A stretch of DNA of 64,000 bases from Limnohabitans sp. 2KL-1 (GTDB lineage: Bacteria; Pseudomonadota; Gammaproteobacteria; Burkholderiales; Burkholderiaceae_C), in contig NZ_NESL01000003.1 in the NCBI RefSeq assembly GCF_003063435.1, positions 124,001 through 188,000 of the forward strand. The letters run 5' to 3'. The translations under genes and the position numbers were made by a program. Shown piece after piece: positions 26,472 to 35,338 of this stretch. The notes under the pieces are model-generated. The model ran no database searches and was not told where the DNA came from. It worked only from the letters and a program-made list of their open reading frames with translations. Every line of letters begins with the position of its first letter. Within the stretch, counting starts at the first letter, position 1.

Positions 26472-27181
26472 AATCTCGTCATCAATCCTGGTTCAACTGG
26501 GCAACAGGCTTTGTTTTGGCTTGCTTCGTGTTTTTGTCTTGGCCCGAGCTAGATATGTGGCTGGCTCATCAGTTCCATGAAGGTCAAGGTGTCTTTCCAG
26601 CGGACCGTTGGAGAGCTGTTCAAACTGTCTATGTTTGGGCGCCCCGTATTGGCTGGTTGCTGACCTTTTTGGCATTGACCGTGCTGTGCGTTCGCATCAT
26701 GCATCCTGCATGGATTGCGCGCAGTCTCTGGAGAAAGTGCCTCGCATGGGTGCTGGTGGTCGTCTTCGGGGTCGGTCTGCTTGTTCATGAAGGCCTGAAA
26801 AACCAGGTTGGACGCCCCCGACCGATTCAAACAGACACCATGGGGGGATATGCGCCATTTGTTCCTGCGCTGCATGTCAGTCGCTATTGCGATCGCAACT
26901 GCTCATTTGTCAGCGGCCATGCAGCCATTGGCTTTTGCTTGTTGGCTTTGGGCATGTGGTCTGCACCAGCAACTCGCCGACGTTGGTGGATGCTCAGCGC
27001 GATGGTCGGAGCCTCCATTGGGTTGGTTCGCATCGTACAAGGCGGCCATTTTCTGAGCGACGTCGTTTTCTCCATGCTGTTCATATGGGGCACCAGTTTA
27101 TTGATACGCCAAATCTGGTTGCATTGGCGGCATTCCAGACTCAGACTGGAATCGGCACGTCAAAAAACAATTCTGATTTGA
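26468..27181 (+). CDS. PAP2-family phosphatase, LpxE-like
   Basis: 237 residues with about five or six helices. KNQVGRPRP supplies motif 1 (KxxxxxxRP). CSFVSGHAA is motif 2, with Val-Ser-Gly-His instead of the usual Pro-Ser-Gly-His. GLVRIVQGGHFLSDV is motif 3, with Val in place of Ser before Arg. The FVSGH variant and the nearby C(x)R(x)NCSF stretch are seen in LpxE-type lipid A phosphatases and some Und-PP phosphatases. It closes the coupled cassette (ATGA overlap at its start). Removal of a lipid A phosphate is a reasonable but unproven role. Confidence 0.8.
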   Translation: MKSRHQSWFNWATGFVLACFVFLSWPELDMWLAHQFHEGQGVFPADRWRAVQTVYVWAPRIGWLLTFLALTVLCVRIMHPAWIARSLWRKCLAWVLVVVFGVGLLVHEGLKNQVGRPRPIQTDTMGGYAPFVPALHVSRYCDRNCSFVSGHAAIGFCLLALGMWSAPATRRRWWMLSAMVGASIGLVRIVQGGHFLSDVVFSMLFIWGTSLLIRQIWLHWRHSRLRLESARQKTILI

Positions 27182-27268
27182 ACATGGGCTTGCGCAGATG
27201 ACAGCCGAATTTTCTGTCACCTGTTTTCAGGTGTGGCGACGCCCCATGTCGGCAGCCCCATCGCGTTT

Positions 27269-27907
27269 TCACCCCTTGCGCCCCAAAGCCAGCGTCAACA
27301 TCGCCGATTCAACTTCCACTGCAGCCTGTTTGAGGTAGGGGTTGGTGGCTTCACTGCCCGCCTTGCCAACATCGAGGTCTGCTTGGAAACCATCGCGCTC
27401 TGGCCAAACTGCGTTCAACATGTCAAAGCCTGCCTCTGCAATGGTGGCTTCTGCCTGTTCCAACAAACGATCAGAGCGCCCTGTTTTGGACAACACGATC
27501 ACGATTTTGTTGCTCACCGTTTTGGTCTTTGCCAAGCGTCTGGCCAAAGCCAATGTGGGTCGCAAATCGTCCATGGACGTACTGGTCGGTAAAAAAACCA
27601 CATCACTTTCCTGGCTGATATCTTGCGTCAACTCGTCGGCAAGACCACGCGTGTCCACAACGATCAAGTCGTAATCCACCACCGTTTTGAGCAGTTTTTT
27701 CAGACTCTTGAATGCCCTGGCCTCAATTTCGGGTTCGATGTTGTTGCGCAGACGGCTCGCACTCCATTCCACACAAGACAACTGCTCCAGATCAAAGTCT
27801 CCGATCAGAACTTTGTATTCTTGACGTGCAGCGGCCACGGCCAACACGCGGGCCAATGTGCTTTTCCCCACCCCACCTTTTTGACCGACAAAAGAAGCAA
27901 TTCGCAT
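27269..27907 (-). CDS. orphan ParA-family ATPase
   Basis: 212 residues, with the deviant Walker A KGGVGKST at about residues 10–17, a DFDLEQLS switch and Walker B LIVVDTRG near residue 82. It is closest in style to plasmid ParA/MinD-like partition ATPases, which form dynamic patterns on DNA or membrane. There is no parB or centromere-like repeat beside it, so its partner is unknown. ATG 27907 is supported by AAGGTG 6 nt upstream. It lies 74 bp downstream of psd on the same strand, and its 3' end faces the GT cassette. Confidence 0.82.
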   Translation of the reverse strand: MRIASFVGQKGGVGKSTLARVLAVAAARQEYKVLIGDFDLEQLSCVEWSASRLRNNIEPEIEARAFKSLKKLLKTVVDYDLIVVDTRGLADELTQDISQESDVVFLPTSTSMDDLRPTLALARRLAKTKTVSNKIVIVLSKTGRSDRLLEQAEATIAEAGFDMLNAVWPERDGFQADLDVGKAGSEATNPYLKQAAVEVESAMLTLALGRKG

Positions 27908-27981
27908 GGTCACACCTTGAATAAAAATTAAAAAAATTGGCACTTGATTTGGCCGCTTGACCCGTTCAGGGGCCGAGGTCT

Positions 27982-28860
27982 TTAAAACACGCCGCGCAAC
28001 AACGCCTGGCCCATCTTGATGCGTTGGCCAGGTTCGAGGCCATCGACCCATTCAAATCCTGGTGGCACAAACAGCAAAATGGTTGAGCCATGCTCGAACC
28101 AGCCCATCTCCTGGCCTTTGGTGTACGTGGCATTGCAGGGCATTTCGTTCGGCCCCTTGTATCGCAGGTTCAGCAAGACATCCACCGCGTGAAAACGCAT
28201 GCTGGCCACCAAAACAGCCGCCACTGGCACGATCAGAAAGGGCACACCGCCTTGCGTTTGCATGTGCAACACGGCGCGTTCGTTCTTGCAAAACAGTTGG
28301 GCGACACGTTTGAGTGCAACCGGGTTGACGTTCCAGGTGTCGCCCGAGATGTAAGTCACATGGTTCAGCCGCACGTCGTGGGGTGCATGAAAACGGTGGT
28401 ACATGCTGCTGGTCAAGCGCAAGGTCAGGTATTTACCGCCTTCCAACGCATCCAGCCACGGTTGGCAGCGTTCTGACGCACCCAACAAGCTTTGCAGTTG
28501 GTACGGAAAACCCTTGGCCTGAAAGACCTCCCCCCGGCGGATATCACCACAAGCGCCAACGATGGCATCGCACGGTGAGGTCATGAAAGCCGGATCGGCG
28601 TTCATGACTCGGGCCCCGGGCACCAGCTCTCGCGTGAAGCACGCGTGCAGGCTGTCAAATTCCTTTTGCTTGGCGTCACTCAGATCCAGGTCTGTGAACA
28701 GACGCCAAACCGCCATGGAGCCTTTGACCACCCAGGGGTGGCGAATCTGGCTCCACCAGCCCATGAAGCGGGTCAGGGTGATGCGGGGAATGCGGTTGGT
28801 CAGCAAGAAGTTCAGGTTTTCCTGAAGCATCCATTTTTGAAACTGTTGGCGAGTCTTCAT
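27982..28860 (-). CDS. psd: phosphatidylserine decarboxylase proenzyme
   Basis: Psd converts phosphatidylserine to phosphatidylethanolamine at the inner membrane. The 292-residue proenzyme has the His-containing MYHRFHAPHD motif in the middle and the self-cleavage triad in EHGSTIL near residue 258. The cleavage site reads HGST rather than the usual LGST; Gly-Ser-Thr is intact, and the Ser becomes the pyruvoyl group. ATG 28860 matches the homologous start; a longer frame overlaps the divergent aminotransferase promoter. A perfect 14-bp palindrome lies in the 58-bp divergent gap. Confidence 0.9.
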   Translation of the reverse strand: MKTRQQFQKWMLQENLNFLLTNRIPRITLTRFMGWWSQIRHPWVVKGSMAVWRLFTDLDLSDAKQKEFDSLHACFTRELVPGARVMNADPAFMTSPCDAIVGACGDIRRGEVFQAKGFPYQLQSLLGASERCQPWLDALEGGKYLTLRLTSSMYHRFHAPHDVRLNHVTYISGDTWNVNPVALKRVAQLFCKNERAVLHMQTQGGVPFLIVPVAAVLVASMRFHAVDVLLNLRYKGPNEMPCNATYTKGQEMGWFEHGSTILLFVPPGFEWVDGLEPGQRIKMGQALLRGVF

Positions 28861-28884
28861 CGTGTTGTCACTCAAATTGAATAA

Positions 28885-28898
28885 AAAGAAATTTCTTT
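28885..28898. repeat. 14-bp palindrome in the psd/aminotransferase divergent promoter region
   Basis: AAAGAAATTTCTTT is perfectly symmetrical and centred between the two divergent starts, so it could be an operator serving both. AT-rich palindromes also arise by chance. Confidence 0.35.
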
Positions 28899-28918
28899 GA
28901 CACATCAGGAAATCAACT

Positions 28919-30550
28919 GTGAACTCCACATGGATCAGTCTGGGCGCGCTGGCCGCATTGGCACCCGCGGCTTACCGGCGCATACAACTTTCCCGGGCCA
29001 AACACCGCTCGCTGGCGGGCCATTCGCGCATGGCCAAACGCCTGGCCCGCTGGCTGCCGGGCTACGCATTCGAGGAGGCTGAATTTTTCGGCTGTGACGG
29101 GGCTCCGGCCGATGTGCAGGCCCTGCGCCGCAAGGCCTTTTTTGAGCTGGGCCAAACGCTTCAAACGCGTCACCGCCTGAGCATCGAAGCCACAGCCGCC
29201 GCCCGCGAAGACATCTCGGACATGCAATTCATCGCGGCCTACCGGGTGCCTTTCCAGTTCAGCCCTCTGGTTCAAAAACACCTCAAGGTCGGCTCTTTTT
29301 TGCAGTCGGCGCAAGGCGTGCAAGTCACCGACCTGGACGGTCAAAGCTTTTATGACCTGACAGGTTCGTATGGCGTGAACGTGTTCGGTGCCGACTTTTA
29401 CAAACACACCATGGCCGAGGGCCTGGCCCTCACCCAGGCGATGTGTCCGGTACTGGGCTCTTACCACCCGGTCGTGGCCAGCAATGCCGCACGTCTGAAA
29501 GCCATTTCGGGCATGGACGAGGTGTCGTTCCACATGTCGGGCACCGAGGCCGTCATGCAAGCTGTTCGTCTGGCCCGTTACCACACCCGCCGCAAAAACA
29601 TCGTCCGGTTTTGCGGCGCATACCACGGCTGGTGGGAAGACGTGCAACCCGGCCCTGGCAACCCCATGCCACCGCGCGAGACCTACACGCTCAGCGACAT
29701 GAACGAACGCAGCCTGGACGTGCTGCGCACCCGCAAGGACATCGCCTGCGTGCTCATCAACCCCTTGCAGGCCTTGCACACCAATGCCAATGCGCCAGGA
29801 GACTCGACCCTGGTCGACAGCAGCCGACGCGCCGCCTATGACCGCCAAGCCTACACCGTGTGGCTCAAGGCCCTGCGTCAAGTCTGTACCGACAAAGGCA
29901 TCGTGCTGATTTTTGACGAAGTCTTCTTGGGCTTTCGCTTGGCCGCTGGCGGTGCGCAGGCCTACTTTGGCGTGCAGGCCGACATGGTCACTTATGGCAA
30001 AACCCTGGGCGGCGGTTTCCCGGTCGGCGTGGTGTGCGGCAAAGCGCAGTGGATGCACCGCTTTCATTCGGACCGACCTGCCGACATCTGCTTTGCGCGG
30101 GGCACCTTCAATGCCCACCCGGCGGTGATGGGTGCCATGTCGGCGTTTCTGGACCAACTGGGCAAAGCCGAAACCCAAGCCCTGTACGAAGGGCTCGATG
30201 AACGCTGGAATGCCCGAGCCCAACACTTCAACCGCACCATGCAGGCCGAGGGCGTGCCCTTGCAGGCCGCCAACATGTCGAGCGTGTGGACACTGTTTTA
30301 CACACAGCCCAGCCGCTACAACTGGATGCTGCAGTACTACCTCAGGCTGCATGGTCTGGCACTCAGTTGGGTGGGAACAGGTCGGTTGATTTTCAGCCTC
30401 AACTACAGCGATGCCGATTTTGAGGCGGTTGTTCAGCGCTTTGTATGGGCCACCCAACAGATGCAGCAAGACGGTTGGTGGTGGCACACACCCACGCTCA
30501 CCAACCGATCCATCCGCCGTCGCATCCTGAAAGAAACCTTGTTTCGCTGA
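28919..30550 (+). CDS. class-III PLP aminotransferase, glutamate-1-semialdehyde aminomutase-like
   Basis: 543 residues, about 110 longer than HemL. The N-terminus (WISLGALAALAPAAYRRI) looks like a membrane anchor or amphipathic helix. The catalytic part has VSFHMSGTEAVMQAVRLAR, GAYHGWW, IFDEVFLGFR and the PLP lysine in VTYGKTLGGG (Lys at about residue 361). That is the HemL-like branch, but the extension and the position beside psd argue against tetrapyrrole synthesis. An amine-containing lipid or headgroup precursor is a possible substrate. The start is GTG 28919, with AGGA 8 nt upstream. It diverges from psd and converges with the next gene. Confidence 0.75.
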   Translation: MNSTWISLGALAALAPAAYRRIQLSRAKHRSLAGHSRMAKRLARWLPGYAFEEAEFFGCDGAPADVQALRRKAFFELGQTLQTRHRLSIEATAAAREDISDMQFIAAYRVPFQFSPLVQKHLKVGSFLQSAQGVQVTDLDGQSFYDLTGSYGVNVFGADFYKHTMAEGLALTQAMCPVLGSYHPVVASNAARLKAISGMDEVSFHMSGTEAVMQAVRLARYHTRRKNIVRFCGAYHGWWEDVQPGPGNPMPPRETYTLSDMNERSLDVLRTRKDIACVLINPLQALHTNANAPGDSTLVDSSRRAAYDRQAYTVWLKALRQVCTDKGIVLIFDEVFLGFRLAAGGAQAYFGVQADMVTYGKTLGGGFPVGVVCGKAQWMHRFHSDRPADICFARGTFNAHPAVMGAMSAFLDQLGKAETQALYEGLDERWNARAQHFNRTMQAEGVPLQAANMSSVWTLFYTQPSRYNWMLQYYLRLHGLALSWVGTGRLIFSLNYSDADFEAVVQRFVWATQQMQQDGWWWHTPTLTNRSIRRRILKETLFR

Positions 30551-30605
30551 TGCCATCGGGCCATCCCATGTCTGCACTGAGGGTGGCCCGATCAAGACAC
30601 CGCAA

Positions 30606-31214
30606 TCATCGACTGGCGTGCAAATCCTGGTCGGCAAAACGCTGACCATGCAGCAGTTGCCATGGGGCTTTGTGGTAGAGATAAATGTCGTGGAAAGGGT
30701 CTGTCAGTATTTTGGTCATCCAGACCAGGCCGGTCTGAACGTCTTGCAAGATGAACAGATGCACAGTGCGAAACAGCAAAGCCGCAACGCCAAGATACAA
30801 CCAGGCATAGCCCACCGCGCGCAGGAACTCAGGCAGTGTTTCATGCTCTGGCAACAGCCCCAGGAAACCCGGGTTCATGAAAATCAGCAAAGGCAACAAA
30901 GCCCAGGCACTGAGCAACACCACCTTGCGGCGCAAGTTGTAGCCGACTTTGATCTCTTCCTTGAAATCTTGGGTGGCTTTGTTGACGTGGTCGTAACCCA
31001 AGGGTTCAAAGAAAAAATGACCGGCCTGACGCGAGGTCATGGACACCATCCAGGCCACCAACGCGGCCATGGCTGGGTCAACAAACAAAAGCCCATAAGC
31101 CACGACGAAAGCCATGGCGCTGAGCAAATGCAAAGACTGGTTGATGCGGCAGTGGTGGTAATAGCGGTGGTCATCCCAGCGCTGAATTCGCAATGCTTCG
31201 AGAAAATTTTTCAA
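30606..31214 (-). CDS. His-rich integral membrane protein, possibly Mpo1/DUF962-like
   Basis: 202 residues with about four helices. Conserved-looking histidine clusters flank them: YYHHCRINQSLH before helix 1 and SRQAGHFFFEPLGYDH after helix 2. The arrangement HxxxxNxxLH…GHxxxE resembles the Mpo1/DUF962 family, whose yeast member is an Fe(II) dioxygenase shortening 2-hydroxy fatty acids. This assignment is tentative. The start is a TTG at 31214, preceded by GAGG 7 nt upstream; the nearest ATG is out of frame. A candidate Pho box and a −10-like GATGAT lie upstream. Confidence 0.55.
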   Translation of the reverse strand: MKNFLEALRIQRWDDHRYYHHCRINQSLHLLSAMAFVVAYGLLFVDPAMAALVAWMVSMTSRQAGHFFFEPLGYDHVNKATQDFKEEIKVGYNLRRKVVLLSAWALLPLLIFMNPGFLGLLPEHETLPEFLRAVGYAWLYLGVAALLFRTVHLFILQDVQTGLVWMTKILTDPFHDIYLYHKAPWQLLHGQRFADQDLHASR

Positions 31215-31258
31215 ACCGTCACCTCATGAGTAATGTCCGTGAATCATCATGAATTCGT

Positions 31259-31276
31259 GTGAAAAAACAGTGACAC
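31259..31276 (-). promoter_or_regulatory. candidate Pho box for the Mpo1-like gene
   Basis: On the minus strand GTGTCAC–TGTT–TTTTCAC, each heptamer 5/7, with GATGAT exactly 10 nt downstream. Confidence 0.45.
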
Positions 31277-31319
31277 CGATGGGCGATGGCAGCGCTGCAG
31301 CTGTTTGTGAAAAACAACT

Positions 31320-31337
31320 TTGTCATGAAGCTGTTAA
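31320..31337 (+). promoter_or_regulatory. candidate Pho box for the GT4 gene
   Basis: TTGTCAT–GAAG–CTGTTAA in 11-bp register. The second heptamer is weaker (5/7). The box ends only 22 bp before the ATG, which would give a very short leader. Confidence 0.45.
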
Positions 31338-31359
31338 ATGACGCCGCCAAGATCCCGCC

Positions 31360-32562
31360 ATGGACTCTTTACACGCCGCTCGCATCCTGGTGGAACATTT
31401 CGAACCTGACAATCCGCCCTTGCGCATCGCTGTGGTCACAGAGACTTGGCCGCCCGAAGTCAACGGTGTGGCCCTGACACTGTCCAAACTGATCCACCAA
31501 CTGAGTCAGCGCCAGCACACGATCCAGCTGATCCGCCCACGCCAGGACAAACACGACATGGGCTCCGAACAGGCCGGCTGGTCGGAAATTTTGTTGAAGG
31601 GTTTGCCCATCCCTCGCTACCCTCAGCTCAAGCTTGGCTTTCCCAGCAAAAAATCCCTGGTCAGAGCATGGAGTCTTAAAAGACCAGACCTGGTGCACAT
31701 TGCGACAGAGGGTCCACTGGGCTGGTCTGCGCTGCAAGCTGCGCGCGTCTTGCGCCTGCCCGTGACCTCGGACTTCAGGACCAACTTCCACAGCTACAGC
31801 AAACACTACGGCATTGGCTGGCTGAGCAAACCCATCGTGGCTTATTTGCGCAAGTTCCATAATCGGACCCTGTGCACCATGGTGCCGACCAACGCCCTCA
31901 AAACACAATTGCAAGCTTCTGGCTTTGACAACTTGCGCGTGGTGGCTCGCGGCGTGGACACACAGTTGTTCCACCCCGGCCAGCGCAGCCAGAGCCAGCG
32001 GGCGCAATGGCAAGCCGATGAAGACACACTGGTGCTTTTGTCGGTCGGGCGACTGGCTGCCGAAAAAAATCTCCAACTGATCGTCAACACCTACCAGGTG
32101 CTCCAACAAAACAAGCGGCGCATCCAACTGGTCTTTGCAGGGGACGGACCTTATCGAACTCAGCTCCAGGCCGAGTGTCCGGATGCGATCTTCATGGGCA
32201 TGTGCTCACACGCCGAGTTGGCCACCGCCTATGCCAGCGCAGACCTGTTCCTGTTTCCCAGCCTGACTGAAACTTTTGGCAATGTCACGCTGGAAGCCCT
32301 GGCCTGTGGCACACCCGTGCTGGCATTTGATTGCGCTGCGGCCTCGGAGTTGATTGAAGACGCCAAAAATGGCTGGCTGGTGCAAGGTGAAGATGCACAG
32401 CGGTATGTGCTCAAGGCCCTCGAGATCACCCAAAAACCGGGTGTCCTGCGTGCCGCCCGAGCACACACCCACAGCAGCATCCGGCAATGGGACTGGCAAG
32501 AAATCGCCACCCAGGTGGAAAGCATCTTTCGGGACGCCTTGTTGCGCAACTCAAAAATTTGA
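31360..32562 (+). CDS. GT4 glycosyltransferase, diacylglycerol/MgtA-like
   Basis: 400 residues with a GT-B fold. The N-terminal domain opens with RIAVVTETWPPEVNGVALTLSKL and later has HIATEGPLGWSAL. The C-terminal domain has LLSVGRLAAEKNLQL, FAGDGPY and the donor-binding PSLTETFGNVTLEALACGTPVLAF (E-x7-E). This branch includes mannosyltransferases and lipid glycosyltransferases such as Agt. It shares the ATEGPLG and WxPxVNGV motifs with the plcP-linked transferase at 60437–61474. The neighbours lplT and ugd suggest a glycerolipid acceptor and a UDP-glucuronate donor; both are inference. Its 3' end overlaps lplT by 12 bp. Confidence 0.8.
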   Translation: MDSLHAARILVEHFEPDNPPLRIAVVTETWPPEVNGVALTLSKLIHQLSQRQHTIQLIRPRQDKHDMGSEQAGWSEILLKGLPIPRYPQLKLGFPSKKSLVRAWSLKRPDLVHIATEGPLGWSALQAARVLRLPVTSDFRTNFHSYSKHYGIGWLSKPIVAYLRKFHNRTLCTMVPTNALKTQLQASGFDNLRVVARGVDTQLFHPGQRSQSQRAQWQADEDTLVLLSVGRLAAEKNLQLIVNTYQVLQQNKRRIQLVFAGDGPYRTQLQAECPDAIFMGMCSHAELATAYASADLFLFPSLTETFGNVTLEALACGTPVLAFDCAAASELIEDAKNGWLVQGEDAQRYVLKALEITQKPGVLRAARAHTHSSIRQWDWQEIATQVESIFRDALLRNSKI

Positions 32563-33792
32563 AGCCCGCCTGCGCGCTCGGATCAGCCGCCAAGGCTGTG
32601 CTGCAGCCAACAGCGGCAAAGCGAACAGCCCCATGATGGGCAACAAAGGCACCTCCCATGCCAGCAAAATGCTGTATGCGCCCAGCATGAGCAGCACACT
32701 CAGGTTTTCGTTGAAGCCCTGCACGGCAATGGAGCGACCCGGGTTCATGATCTTCAAGCCCCGGTGCTGCAGCAAAGCATTCATGGGAACCAGCAGCATG
32801 CCGCCCGACCAGCCCGCCAGCAGCAGCATCGGCACGGCCACCCACAAGGTATGGGTGATGGCCATGCAGGGCAGCAGCGCGGCCATCACCAGACCCCACC
32901 ACAAGGCGCGCCGGGCGTTGAAAATGCGGCAGGTGCAAGCGGCCATCGCGGCACCACCCATCACGCCCAAGGCCACCACCGCCTGCAAATAAGCCCCTTG
33001 CTGCAAACTCAAACCCGCATTTTTTTGCGCCCAGACCAACACGGCAAATTGCAGCACTGCCCCCACGCCCCAGCACAATGTGGTGACATACAAGGACACG
33101 CCGCCCAAGGGATCGGCCCACAGTTGGCGGTTGTTCTCCCAAAACAATGACCAACGCATGTCTTTCCAGGACCAATCGTGGTGACGCACAGCGTTCAAAC
33201 GGTTCAAGCCCAAATTGAGCACAGCGGAAACCCCGTAGATGCAGCACACCACCCCCAAGGCCCCCAGGATGCGGGTCGGCACCCACCACTGCAACCAGGG
33301 TGTGTCATCAGGGCCGGGGCCCCACGATTGCGCCAGCGGTTGCCAATGGATCAGCCAGCCCCCCAAGGCCACACCGAGCATCACCGAAAGCACCACGGAA
33401 ACCTCCAGCCAGGCATTGGCTTTGACCAACAAGGGGGTCGGTACCGATTCGCTGACCAAGCCGTATTTGGCCGGTGCGTAAAGTGCTGCAGCCAGCCCCG
33501 TCAAAGCAAAGGCCAGCAAGGGAAAAGCCCCAGAGAGCAGCAACACAACGCCGGTGAGTTTCAAAAAATTCATGGCGGCCATCAAGTGGCTTTTGCGAAA
33601 GGCATCGGCCACGGGCCCCACCACACTGGCCAGCAAGACATAAGACAAGGTCAATGAAAACTTCAGCAAGGGCGCCCACCACCCGGCATAGCCTTGTTCC
33701 TGGAGAAAAAAAACGCCCAAGATCAAAAATGCGTTGTCTGCCAGACCACTGGCAAACTGCGCCAGGATCAGAAAATAAAAGCCCTTAGGCAT
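32551..33792 (-). CDS. lplT: lysophospholipid transporter LplT (MFS)
   Basis: 413 residues with twelve helices, starting [20 protein letters not shown], the signature N-terminus of LplT, with [12 protein letters not shown] in the first cytoplasmic loop. LplT flips lysophospholipids inward across the inner membrane for re-acylation; in E. coli it is paired with the acyltransferase Aas, which is not next to it here. The start overlaps the ugd stop by 8 bp, so ugd and lplT form an operon. This couples a lipid-recycling transporter to UDP-glucuronate synthesis. Confidence 0.88.
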   Translation of the reverse strand: MPKGFYFLILAQFASGLADNAFLILGVFFLQEQGYAGWWAPLLKFSLTLSYVLLASVVGPVADAFRKSHLMAAMNFLKLTGVVLLLSGAFPLLAFALTGLAAALYAPAKYGLVSESVPTPLLVKANAWLEVSVVLSVMLGVALGGWLIHWQPLAQSWGPGPDDTPWLQWWVPTRILGALGVVCCIYGVSAVLNLGLNRLNAVRHHDWSWKDMRWSLFWENNRQLWADPLGGVSLYVTTLCWGVGAVLQFAVLVWAQKNAGLSLQQGAYLQAVVALGVMGGAAMAACTCRIFNARRALWWGLVMAALLPCMAITHTLWVAVPMLLLAGWSGGMLLVPMNALLQHRGLKIMNPGRSIAVQGFNENLSVLLMLGAYSILLAWEVPLLPIMGLFALPLLAAAQPWRLIRARRRASNF

Positions 33793-35242
33793 TCACCGAC
33801 ACAGCGCTCGCGTGGTCATCGTTCAGCGCATGCGCAAGTCCCTCAGGCACGGCTTCGAACTTCAGCCATTGAACCAGGTCGTTGCGCCGCCCGACCCCTT
33901 GGTAAGCGATGCCGCATTCAGCCAAGGCCTCGGGGTTGTACAAATTTCGCCCATCCAGAATGAACGGGCAGCGCATCAAGGCCTTCATGGCTTCGAAATC
34001 CGGGTTGTGAAAGTTCTTCCATTCGGTGAGCACCAGCAAGGCATCGGCATCCTGCAGGGCTTGCATCTCTCCTGCGGCCATGCCAAGACGCTCCAGATGT
34101 TCTGCGTCATCGGCAAAATCCAGCCGCAAGGCTTTCATGGCTTCCCCACTGGCCACAGGGTCGTAAGCACTGACCCGTGCACCACGCAGCAACAACTGGC
34201 GAATGACCATGCGGCTGGGTGCCTCGCGCATGTCATCGGTATTGGGTTTGAAAGCCAAACCCCACACCGCGATTTTTCGACCGCGCAAATCACCGCCCAT
34301 GCGCTGCACCAAGCGATCCACCAGGATCAGTTTCTGCCGCTCATTGACCTGTTCGGTCGCCGCGACCACCGACATCGTTTGCCCATAAGCCCTGGCCGTG
34401 CTCACCAAAGCCTGTGTGTCTTTGGGGAAACAGCTGCCGCCGTAGCCACAGCCGGCATACAGAAAACTATGGCCAATGCGACTGTCCGCGCCAATGCCCC
34501 GGCGGATGTGGTCCACATCCGCCCCCAGCACATCGGCCAGGTTGGCCATCTCGTTCATGAAGGAAATGCGTGCAGCCAACATGGCATTGGCGGCGTATTT
34601 GGTCAACTCCGCACTGCGCACGTCCATCCAGACGGTGCGCGAATGGTGCCGGTTGAAGCTGGCATACAAATCACCCATCATGCGCTGACTGCGGGCATGG
34701 TGCAGCCCTTCGTCCACCCCCACCACGATGCGATCAGGCCGCATGAAATCGTCGATGGCCGCACCTTCCTTGAGAAACTCAGGATTGGAGACCACATCGA
34801 ACAAATCCGGTGACATGCCGCGGTGCACCAGTTCATGGGAAATGGCCGCCCTGACTTTGTCGGCCGTACCCACCGGAACGGTGGATTTGTTGACCACCAG
34901 CTTGAACCCCTTGAGATACCGACCGATGGTGGAGGCCACCGACAACACATGGCCCAGATCGGCGGAGCCATCCTCCGAAGCGGGCGTGCCCACGGCAATG
35001 AAAACCACATCGCCATGCTCGATGGCTTCACAGGCATCGGTGGTGAAACGGATGCGGCCATCGGCCCGATTTCTGTTCAGCAGCTCTTTCAGACCGGGCT
35101 CAAAAATCGGCACCTCGCCTTCTTGCAAGGCACGAATTTTGTCTTCGTCCTTGTCCAGGCAAACCACCTTGAAACCCAGGTCCGACAGGCATGCCCCTGT
35201 GACCAAGCCCACGTAACCTGAACCCACCACTGTGATGCGCAT
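33785..35242 (-). CDS. ugd: UDP-glucose 6-dehydrogenase
   Basis: Oxidises UDP-glucose to UDP-glucuronate with two NAD+. The 485-residue length is slightly above the usual 450. NAD-binding [17 protein letters not shown] is at residues 7–23. [13 protein letters not shown] and [11 protein letters not shown] follow. The catalytic cysteine is in [10 protein letters not shown] (about residue 268), and the C-terminal domain has [16 protein letters not shown]. The product could feed the epimerase at 19500–20513 or uronosyl glycolipids. It lies downstream of phoR with a 96-bp gap containing a possible four-unit Pho box and a −10-like GATCAT. Confidence 0.93.
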   Translation of the reverse strand: MRITVVGSGYVGLVTGACLSDLGFKVVCLDKDEDKIRALQEGEVPIFEPGLKELLNRNRADGRIRFTTDACEAIEHGDVVFIAVGTPASEDGSADLGHVLSVASTIGRYLKGFKLVVNKSTVPVGTADKVRAAISHELVHRGMSPDLFDVVSNPEFLKEGAAIDDFMRPDRIVVGVDEGLHHARSQRMMGDLYASFNRHHSRTVWMDVRSAELTKYAANAMLAARISFMNEMANLADVLGADVDHIRRGIGADSRIGHSFLYAGCGYGGSCFPKDTQALVSTARAYGQTMSVVAATEQVNERQKLILVDRLVQRMGGDLRGRKIAVWGLAFKPNTDDMREAPSRMVIRQLLLRGARVSAYDPVASGEAMKALRLDFADDAEHLERLGMAAGEMQALQDADALLVLTEWKNFHNPDFEAMKALMRCPFILDGRNLYNPEALAECGIAYQGVGRRNDLVQWLKFEAVPEGLAHALNDDHASAVSVNA

Positions 35243-35279
35243 CGCTCGTCCTCCAATAGGCAGATGATCGAGTGGGCAA

Positions 35280-35319
35280 ATGAAGCGCTGAAGTCAGTTC
35301 GAAGAATTTCCAGTGACAA
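35280..35319 (-). promoter_or_regulatory. candidate Pho box array for ugd–lplT
   Basis: Four units in exact 11-bp register on the minus strand: TTGTCAC, AATTCTT, CTGACTT, GCTTCAT. The second is poor. GATCAT follows the last unit by 10 nt. The same GATCAT at the same distance occurs upstream of olsB. Confidence 0.4.
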
Positions 35320-35338
35320 GCCCCAAGCGGGGCCTGGT

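Noticed and set aside
28861-28918. Possible Pho boxes between psd and the aminotransferase (TTGTCAC plus; GTGTCAA minus)
   Set aside because: Each strand has one good heptamer but the in-register partners are poor, and no consistent −10 follows.
28913-30649. Long antisense open frame (578 codons) across the aminotransferase gene
   Set aside because: It is the GC-rich shadow of a conserved PLP enzyme; composition is His/Gly/Arg-rich with no recognisable motif.
35316-35332. GCCCC–AAGC–GGGGC hairpin downstream of ugd's promoter region, considered as a phoR terminator
   Set aside because: It lies upstream of ugd and just after the phoR stop with no U-run in either direction, so termination is doubtful.
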